Below, in pieces: positions 8,582 through 12,374 of a stretch of DNA of 12,374 bases (position 1 is the stretch's first letter; each line of letters opens with the position of its first letter). The DNA lies in assembly GCA_030950825.1 (NCBI GenBank), contig JAUZQT010000010.1:1-12374 (forward strand), read 5' to 3'. The stretch is from Mariprofundaceae bacterium. GTDB lineage: Bacteria; Pseudomonadota; Zetaproteobacteria; Mariprofundales; Mariprofundaceae. Made by a program: the position numbers and the translations under genes. The notes below the pieces were generated by a model. That model worked only from the letters and a program-made list of their open reading frames with translations, was not told the origin of the DNA and made no database searches.

Positions 8582-9617
8582 AGAAAATAATTCCGCCGCA
8601 GAGGTTCAACATTTTCTTGATGAATTATTACTATCATTTGAAGAAGATAAAACCTACAAACAAAAAATTCTAGGCGAAACATTGCGGCTTTTGCGTGGCA
8701 ATCATTCAAAAAGTGATTTGAAAATGATGGCCAAAGTATTAAAGGAAATGCGTTTGGGTCTGGAAATTTTTCGTCTTTATCAAGCATGGCGTAAAGTCAG
8801 TATTTTTGGCTCTGCACGTATTGCCAAACATGATCCGCGTTATATTCAAACCCGTGATTTTGCAAAATCTATCAGTGATGAAGGTTTTATGGTCATTACA
8901 GGTGGTGGCCCTGGCATGATGCAAGCAGCCAATGAAGGCGCTGGTGCAAAACGCTCGTTTGGCATCAATATCAACCTCCCCATGGAGCAGCAACCCAATC
9001 CCATTGTAGATGGCACACCACGGCACTTTGATTGTCAGTATTTTTTTACACGCAAGTTGTTTTTTTTGAAAGAAAGTGATGCAGTCGTGCTAACGGCAGG
9101 CGGATTTGGCACGCTGGATGAAGGTTTTGAAACATTGACTCTGCTACAAACAGGGCGCAACCCACCGATTCCTGTCGTGTTATTGGAAGCACCAGGCGAT
9201 GATTTTTGGGGGCCATTTATTCGTTCATGGGTTCGGCGTTTGACCCAAGATGGGCTAATTAGTCCACAAGATCAGAATTTATTTTTCCATACCGATTGCA
9301 TTGCAACAGCAACCTCGCATATCCGTGATTTTTATATTAACTATCACAGCTTCCGATATGTTGGCAACTGGGTTCTCCTGCGCCTCCTCAACCCTTTAAC
9401 ACACGATGCTTTAGAACGCCTCAATGCCGAATTTACAGATGTTCTACATCAAGGAACCATCGAACAAGTATTCGAATGGCCACACAATGATGATACATGT
9501 TTTAAACATTTACCAAGATTACGCATGCGCTTAAAGCATCACCATATCAATGTATTACCGCAGATCATTCGACGCATCAATGCGTTGCACAATAATAATA
9601 ACGCCCTTTCACCCTAG
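8571..9617 (+). CDS. LOG-family (TIGR00730) Rossmann-fold protein, long form
   Basis: LOG-family proteins are typically nucleoside 5'-monophosphate phosphoribohydrolases, which release the base (including cytokinins) from the ribotide. This protein is 348 aa from the ATG at 8571. An in-frame TTG at 8559 would add four residues. Residues 1-75 are a helical, charged lead-in. The core has VSIFGSARI, GGGPGMMQAANEGA (from residue 111), the YFFTRK stretch, and TAGGFGTLDE (about 175-184), which corresponds to the family motif PGGxGTxxE with alanine in place of proline. About 110 residues follow the core, making it longer than the 190-aa plant-like LOGs. It begins inside the end of the OmpA-like gene, and its TAG stop is the first part of the 171-bp hairpin element. 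Membership is firm; the substrate is not predictable. Confidence 0.88.
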   Translation: MADKENNSAAEVQHFLDELLLSFEEDKTYKQKILGETLRLLRGNHSKSDLKMMAKVLKEMRLGLEIFRLYQAWRKVSIFGSARIAKHDPRYIQTRDFAKSISDEGFMVITGGGPGMMQAANEGAGAKRSFGININLPMEQQPNPIVDGTPRHFDCQYFFTRKLFFLKESDAVVLTAGGFGTLDEGFETLTLLQTGRNPPIPVVLLEAPGDDFWGPFIRSWVRRLTQDGLISPQDQNLFFHTDCIATATSHIRDFYINYHSFRYVGNWVLLRLLNPLTHDALERLNAEFTDVLHQGTIEQVFEWPHNDDTCFKHLPRLRMRLKHHHINVLPQIIRRINALHNNNNALSP

Positions 9618-9783
9618 CCTGAATGATTCATAAATCATTGTGATGATTGCGAAGAACCTTTATTTGCAACGACTTTTTTGTCGGGAGTGCCGTACCAATG
9701 GATACGGTCGCCTGGCAAACAATTCGTTGCGGATAAAGGGGCAAGCAAGGGCACGATAGTATTTGTGAATTATTCAGGCTAGG
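9613..9783 (+). repeat. 171-bp nested inverted-repeat element (MITE-like or structured RNA) between LOG gene and coq7
   Basis: Three nested arms can fold into one long hairpin. The outer arms are 9613-9635 with 9761-9783: 23 pairs, 21 Watson-Crick. The middle arms are 9657-9672 with 9724-9739: 16 pairs, 14 Watson-Crick. The inner arms are 9690-9694 with 9703-9707 (CCGTA/TACGG). All four arm mismatches become G-U pairs in plus-strand RNA. The outer end CCTAGCCTGAAT includes the LOG stop codon. The right end finishes 8 bases before the coq7 ATG. No ORF of note lies inside. The left arm resembles 1236-1266. Known possibilities are a miniature inverted-repeat transposable element, a REP-like mRNA-stabilising hairpin, or a small RNA. 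No T-tract supports a terminator. Confidence 0.7.
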
Positions 9784-9784
9784 A
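9779..9784 (+). promoter_or_regulatory. Shine-Dalgarno-like CTAGGA of coq7, formed at the edge of the hairpin element
   Basis: CTAGGA ends 7 bases before the ATG at 9792. Its first five bases are the terminal paired bases of the outer stem, so folding would partly hide the site. Confidence 0.45.
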
Positions 9785-9791
9785 TTGTACC

Positions 9792-10445
9792 ATGCTCACA
9801 ACAACGCCCTTTCGACACATGACGCTGGCCGATCATTTAATTGGACATGTCGATCAAGCTTTAAACAATATTTTTTGTCGCCAAGTAAGCCAACGTCCCT
9901 ATCCCGCCGATACGTGTAGCGATGCTCCCTTGTCCACTGAGGAAAGGCGCAAAGCTGCGGGATTAATGCGTGTCAATCACGCAGGCGAAATGGCGGCACA
10001 GGCACTGTATCAAGGGCAAAGCATCACCGCACGCGATCCATCTATTCGTGATCAACTCAGGCATGCCTCAGTGGAAGAAAGTGATCACCTAAACTGGTGT
10101 CGAACACGGCTTGATGAACTCGGTGAAAAACCATCAAGGCTGGATCCTTTATGGTATGTGGGATCCTTTGCGCTTGGCGTAACTGCTGGTATTGCTGGGG
10201 ATCGGTGGAATTTGGGTTTTTTGGCTGAGACAGAGCATCAGGTGGTTCGTCATCTGGATAGCCATTTGCAAGACTTACCAGAAAACGATGGTCGAAGCCG
10301 CGCCATTGTCACGCAAATGCGCACCGATGAACTTGGGCATGCAAAGCTGGCTGAGGATTTGGGTGCAGCTACCTTACCGAAGGCCGTGAATACGGTGATG
10401 GGCTTCACCGCCAAAGTCATGACTTCATTGGCTGAACGTATTTAG
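9792..10445 (+). CDS. coq7: Demethoxyubiquinone hydroxylase (Coq7/CAT5 family)
   Basis: This di-iron carboxylate monooxygenase carries out the penultimate step of ubiquinone synthesis, hydroxylating 2-polyprenyl-3-methyl-6-methoxy-1,4-benzoquinone at the membrane surface. The 217-aa length is typical of the family. All six expected metal ligands are visible: E66 (VNHAGE), E96 and H99 (EESDH), E148 (TEHQV), E180 and H183 (DELGH). The conserved stretches GLMRVNHAGE, LGFLAETEHQVVRHL and MRTDELGHA match well. The ATG at 9792 is preceded by CTAGGA. An internal ATG (MTLADHL) is possible but would trim residues that align with family members. It is followed by trmL after 8 bases, implying one transcript. 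It marks the host as a ubiquinone-making, oxygen-using proteobacterium. Confidence 0.95.
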   Translation: MLTTTPFRHMTLADHLIGHVDQALNNIFCRQVSQRPYPADTCSDAPLSTEERRKAAGLMRVNHAGEMAAQALYQGQSITARDPSIRDQLRHASVEESDHLNWCRTRLDELGEKPSRLDPLWYVGSFALGVTAGIAGDRWNLGFLAETEHQVVRHLDSHLQDLPENDGRSRAIVTQMRTDELGHAKLAEDLGAATLPKAVNTVMGFTAKVMTSLAERI

Positions 10446-10453
10446 ATAACACC

Positions 10454-10954
10454 GTGTCCAATAGCCCACAACCCCACTTACACATTGTATTATTCGAGCC
10501 TGAAATACCCCCAAACACAGGTAATATTGCGCGTTTATGTGCCTGCACAGGCGCAGCCCTCCACTTGGTACACCCCTTGGGCTTTAAAATATCAGACAAA
10601 CAATTACGCCGCGCAGGCCTAGATTATTGGAATTGGCTGCAAGTCAAAGAGTATGATCATTGGGATCACCTGTGCCAGACATTGCAAACACAAACACAGT
10701 GGTATGCTTTGAGTACAAAAGCCACAAGCACCATATGGGATGCCTCCTTTCAGAAGGGGGATGTGCTTGTATTTGGACCAGAAAGTCGCGGTTTACCAGA
10801 AGGCATCCTAAACAAGTTATCAGCCATTAAAATCCCTATGCGGAACGATGCCCCCGTCCGTTCTCTCAATCTATCTTCAGCCTGCGCTATTGTTAGTTAT
10901 GAAGCATTAAGACAGATCAATGCACCCACTGATTTGCCTGAATTCGTATCATAA
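10454..10954 (+). CDS. trmL: tRNA (cytidine(34)-2'-O)-methyltransferase TrmL, SPOUT family
   Basis: TrmL uses S-adenosylmethionine to 2'-O-methylate the wobble base of tRNA-Leu isoacceptors. The protein is 166 aa (E. coli 157). It has the N-terminal block FEPEIPPNTGNIARLCACTG, then KQLRRAGLDYW. The trefoil-knot cofactor motifs are FGPESRGLPE (residues 107-116) and IPMRND followed by RSLNLSSACAIVSYEALRQ (from 136). The start is GTG at 10454, 8 bases after the coq7 stop. No strong ribosome binding site is seen, which fits coupling to coq7. The final codons overlap the end of a decayed gene on the other strand. Confidence in function is high, because the motif set distinguishes it from the larger TrmH/TrmJ SPOUT methylases. 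Confidence 0.94.
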   Translation: MSNSPQPHLHIVLFEPEIPPNTGNIARLCACTGAALHLVHPLGFKISDKQLRRAGLDYWNWLQVKEYDHWDHLCQTLQTQTQWYALSTKATSTIWDASFQKGDVLVFGPESRGLPEGILNKLSAIKIPMRNDAPVRSLNLSSACAIVSYEALRQINAPTDLPEFVS

Positions 10955-11171
10955 ACGCAATCGAAGTATAGCCTCTACCAGCGCCAGTATTTGAATCGGG
11001 ATAGGGAGTCGCTCGTAGGTTTGCACTCGGGCTTCTTTCAGATGCTCGGTCGCCCTTACACCCTTGTCGGCGGCTAGTACTTTTAAAAGGTATCAATACC
11101 GATAACCTACTGGAATATCTACAGAGTACTTGCACCTCATCAGGAACTGGGTCAGGCTTTTCTATTATCAT
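10949..11171 (-). pseudogene. Possible decayed small gene of unknown function, frameshifted
   Basis: On the minus strand, an ATG at 11171 opens a frame reading MIIEKPDPVPDEV and on to LSVLIPFK. A protein-like continuation lies in another frame: VLAADKGVRATEHLKEARVQ, ending EAILRLRL and a stop at 10949-10951. The span is 223 bases, one more than a multiple of three. Removing one base in the TTTTAAAA run (11081-11088) would join the two parts into a 73-aa protein. I do not recognise the family. The stop overlaps the end of trmL, which hints that the fragment inserted or eroded up to that gene. It could instead be non-coding. Confidence 0.35.
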
Positions 11172-11261
11172 ATTTATGCGGCTTATAACGGGGGCATCCA
11201 TTATTGCCATGCCAGAACAGTAGCGTGACTGACAAAATAAGCAAATAGGAAAGCCTGACCT
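11149..11261. repeat. 113-bp unit bounded by an 18-bp imperfect inverted repeat
   Basis: GGGTCAGGCTTTTCTATT (11149-11166) and the reverse complement of 11244-11261 agree at 16 of 18 positions. A further GCCTGACC lies near 11967. CCTGACC-type arms are reminiscent of REP-like palindromes, but this is a resemblance only. Confidence 0.5.
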
Positions 11262-11302
11262 GGTCTTCTTGTTTGTGCACCGGTCTTTTGCCGAATACCT
11301 TT

Positions 11303-11381
11303 GCAATCGCTTGCATCAGCATCCGACCCACAAAAGCTGCACCGTGCTCCGCTTTGTGGTCGGCTGAAGCCAAGCGTTAGC
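11303..11381 (+). repeat. attC-like imperfect palindrome upstream of brnTA
   Basis: About 79 bp with discontinuous dyad symmetry. The right half reads GGTCGGCTGAAGCCAAGCGTTAGC. The left half carries partners CGCTTG, TCAGC, CGACC and ACAAA separated by small bulges. Integron attC sites have this size, unpaired spacers and extra-helical bases, and they end in a GTTRRRY core. Here the core is GTTAGCA (11376-11382), which departs at its last two bases, and the left core (GCAATCG) is degenerate. The site lies just before a toxin-antitoxin pair, a common cassette cargo. No integrase is in the window. It may simply be an unrelated palindrome. Confidence 0.35.
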
Positions 11382-11397
11382 AGTCAAAAACCCAAAC

Positions 11398-11424
11398 TTG
11401 CCGCCCGAGTAATTTAGGTATAAA
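11398..11424 (+). promoter_or_regulatory. Candidate promoter of brnT-brnA
   Basis: TTGCCG (11398-11403) and TATAAA (11419-11424) have a 15-base spacer, which is short for sigma-70. The -10 box ends 8 bases before the brnT ATG, so the transcript would be nearly leaderless. BrnA proteins are known to repress their own operon, but I see no clear operator palindrome. Confidence 0.35.
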
Positions 11425-11432
11425 TTTTACTC

Positions 11433-11696
11433 ATGTATAGTTTTGAATATGATGAAAATAAAAGCTTTTCAAATTTAGGAAAACATGGTATCGGTTTTGA
11501 TACCGCTCAAAAACTATGGGCAGATCCCGAGCTTATTGAGCTGCGGGTAAAATCAGAAGATGAACCACGTATTTTAGTTATTGGTCTCATAGCTAATAAA
11601 CATTAGTCAGCTGTAATTACATATCGAGTAGATGCCATCAGAATTATTTCAGTCAGGCGCTCGCGTAAAAAAGAGGTGAAACTTTATGAAAGCTAA
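11433..11696 (+). pseudogene. brnT: BrnT-family toxin gene interrupted by an in-frame amber codon
   Basis: BrnT is a RelE-fold ribonuclease toxin that inhibits translation and is neutralised by BrnA. The reading frame has 87 codons, the usual length. It starts MYSFEYDENKS, then NLGKHGIGFDTAQKLW, and ends with the family signature RIISVRRSRKKEVKLYES. Codon 58 (11604-11606) is TAG where family members read tryptophan in KHWSAVxTYR. One G-to-A change (TGG to TAG) explains it. Termination there leaves 57 residues without the C-terminal strands and basic motif, so the toxin is probably dead unless the codon is suppressed or the base is an error. It overlaps brnA by 11 bases, with the toxin-first order typical of brnTA. 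Confidence 0.85.
11673..11679 (+). promoter_or_regulatory. Strong Shine-Dalgarno of brnA
   Basis: GAGGTGA lies 6 bases before the brnA ATG, inside the end of brnT. The antitoxin can therefore be translated on its own even if ribosomes stop at the amber codon. Confidence 0.7.
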
Positions 11697-11937
11697 GAAC
11701 TTTGATAAAAAATTTGATGATAATAAACAAGACATTATAGATGACCTCGATTTGTCTACTATCAAGCGTCCAAATCAAAAACAAAAACGAATCAATGTTG
11801 ATTTTCCTTCTTGGGTAATTGATTCATTAGATAGAGAAGCTGGTCGAATTGGTGTAACTCGCCAATCTATAATCAAACTTTGGTTAGTTGAACGCCTCGA
11901 AGAAAGAGCTGCTAATCGGGTAGCCAAGGGTCTTTAA
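11686..11937 (+). CDS. brnA: BrnA-family antitoxin (ribbon-helix-helix, CopG-like)
   Basis: This is an 83-aa antitoxin that binds BrnT and, by family precedent, represses its own promoter. The N-terminal part (MKAKNFDKKFDD, then DDLDLSTIKRPNQKQKRINV) resembles the toxin-binding tail of BrnA proteins. The C-terminal part (VDFPSWVIDSLDREAGRIGVTRQSIIKLWLVERLEE) is a ribbon-helix-helix DNA-binding fold: a beta strand (RINVDFP), then two helices. It is intact, with its own ribosome binding site, and starts inside brnT. With brnT broken it would be an orphan antitoxin that could still buffer related toxins. Confidence 0.87.
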   Translation: MKAKNFDKKFDDNKQDIIDDLDLSTIKRPNQKQKRINVDFPSWVIDSLDREAGRIGVTRQSIIKLWLVERLEERAANRVAKGL

Positions 11938-11974
11938 CCCTCAGTCAGCCCCCACAACCCCCTGCAGCCTGACC

Positions 11975-11997
11975 CCGGTTGTACTACCGGTTTCTTT
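11975..11997 (+). terminator. Possible rho-independent terminator after brnA
   Basis: A 5-bp stem CCGGT/ACCGG (11975-11979 with 11986-11990) with a 6-base loop is followed by TTTCTTT. The stem is short, so this is tentative. Confidence 0.35.
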
Positions 11998-12031
11998 ATG
12001 ACCCGGTTTCGTTGATAACCACGATTTTCAT

Positions 12032-12083
12032 CATGGATTCCCAATACAGTTGGGTTGCTGAGCTTGTCGAAGCAGGAATGACG
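12032..12083 (-). repeat. REP-like intergenic palindrome
   Basis: The segment is bounded by ATTCC and GGAAT, and its centre contains TGAGCTTGTCGAA. It has the look of short intergenic repeats common in proteobacteria that read GTCATTCC... and TTCGACAAGCTCA on one strand. No second copy is in the window, so this rests on resemblance. Confidence 0.4.
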
Positions 12084-12131
12084 TTTTTTAGAGCCAAGTT
12101 GGGTATCTTGTTAGCATGCTGAATAGTTGCG

Positions 12132-12151
12132 TCTTTATTTAATAATAAAGA
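12132..12151. repeat. AT-rich perfect hairpin
   Basis: TCTTTATT (12132-12139) pairs exactly with AATAAAGA (12144-12151) around a 4-base loop. It directly abuts the left arm of the inverted repeat at 12153. It is too AT-rich to be a normal terminator. Confidence 0.4.
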
Positions 12152-12152
12152 G

Positions 12153-12297
12153 CCAAAAACTGGCAAATTAAAGTTTAATAAAAGCCCGTTATTTCGACAG
12201 CCTAGGGCTAAAGGTTCTTTTTGGAAACAACTGACTCACCGTTCGCGCATTTATAAACGAGGTTCGGAGAAGCGAGTGGGATACTCCCAGTTTTTGG
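12153..12297. repeat. 145-bp segment bounded by an exact 11-bp inverted repeat
   Basis: CCAAAAACTGG (12153-12163) and CCAGTTTTTGG (12287-12297) are exact reverse complements. The outer flank GCC/GGGGC extends the symmetry loosely. It could be a small mobile element remnant. No target-site duplication is obvious. Confidence 0.4.
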
Positions 12298-12374
12298 GGC
12301 TAATTGATTGCTGTCTGATGTTAAATAGTCTGCAACGCACCTAACCAGAATGAGGATGGATGATATATAAGAAT

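Larger units (their letters stand above)
11938..12374. other. Gene-free tail with repeats and degraded sequence
   Basis: No intact gene with a supported start is visible in these 437 bases. The stretch holds the possible terminator, a REP-like palindrome, an AT-rich hairpin and an inverted repeat, listed separately. A plus-strand frame from 12123 to the TAA at 12342-12344 stays open for 73 codons and is rich in Lys and Arg. It has no usable early start, so I treat it as a possible gene remnant only. Confidence 0.5.

Noticed and set aside
8208..8787. Minus-strand frames of 134 and 101 codons across the OmpA-like/LOG junction
   Set aside because: They run opposite two well-supported overlapping genes and show no protein-family features.
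11152..11373. Minus-strand 73-aa frame starting near the attC-like palindrome
   Set aside because: It spans two repeat structures (11149-11261 and 11303-11381), has no clear ribosome binding site, and its translation shows no domain I recognise.
1..12374. CRISPR arrays, tRNA and rRNA genes
   Set aside because: No regularly spaced direct repeats, cloverleaf with a GGTTCRA T-loop, or rRNA-like conserved stretch was seen on either strand.

Overview
The window is about 12.4 kb of mid-GC bacterial DNA. Its core genes point to a ubiquinone-making proteobacterium, probably gamma- or zeta-like: a di-iron Coq7 hydroxylase, a TrmL-type tRNA methylase, a three-cysteine NadA and an OmpA-family envelope protein. 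I cannot name the species from sequence alone.

Layout. Positions 1-1238 hold the 3' three-quarters of an AlsS-type acetolactate synthase gene, broken by one missing base near 1010. It converges on a very large SNF2-family helicase gene (1374-5606, minus strand; 1410 aa). A 397-bp divergent region with a pyrimidine-rich tract separates the helicase from a rightward overlapping trio: nadA (6004-7092), a secreted OmpA-like coiled-coil protein starting at TTG (7085-8581), and a LOG-family protein (8571-9617). A 171-bp element with nested inverted repeats (9613-9783) spans the gap to a second tight pair, coq7 and trmL (9792-10954).

From about 10950 to the end the window looks like accessory DNA. 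It holds a decayed minus-strand small gene, an 18-bp inverted repeat, an attC-like imperfect palindrome, and a brnT-brnA toxin-antitoxin pair whose toxin gene has an in-frame amber codon. After that come a possible terminator, a REP-like palindrome and another inverted repeat, with no convincing intact gene after 11937.

How the genes work together. nadA makes quinolinate for NAD. Its overlaps with the OmpA-like and LOG genes imply cotranscription and coupled translation, although the three products share no obvious pathway. coq7 and trmL are housekeeping genes probably on one transcript. The most unusual item is the 171-bp hairpin element. Its four arm mismatches are all G-U compatible in plus-strand RNA, one arm resembles sequence right after the acetolactate synthase stop codon, and its right edge supplies part of the coq7 ribosome binding site.
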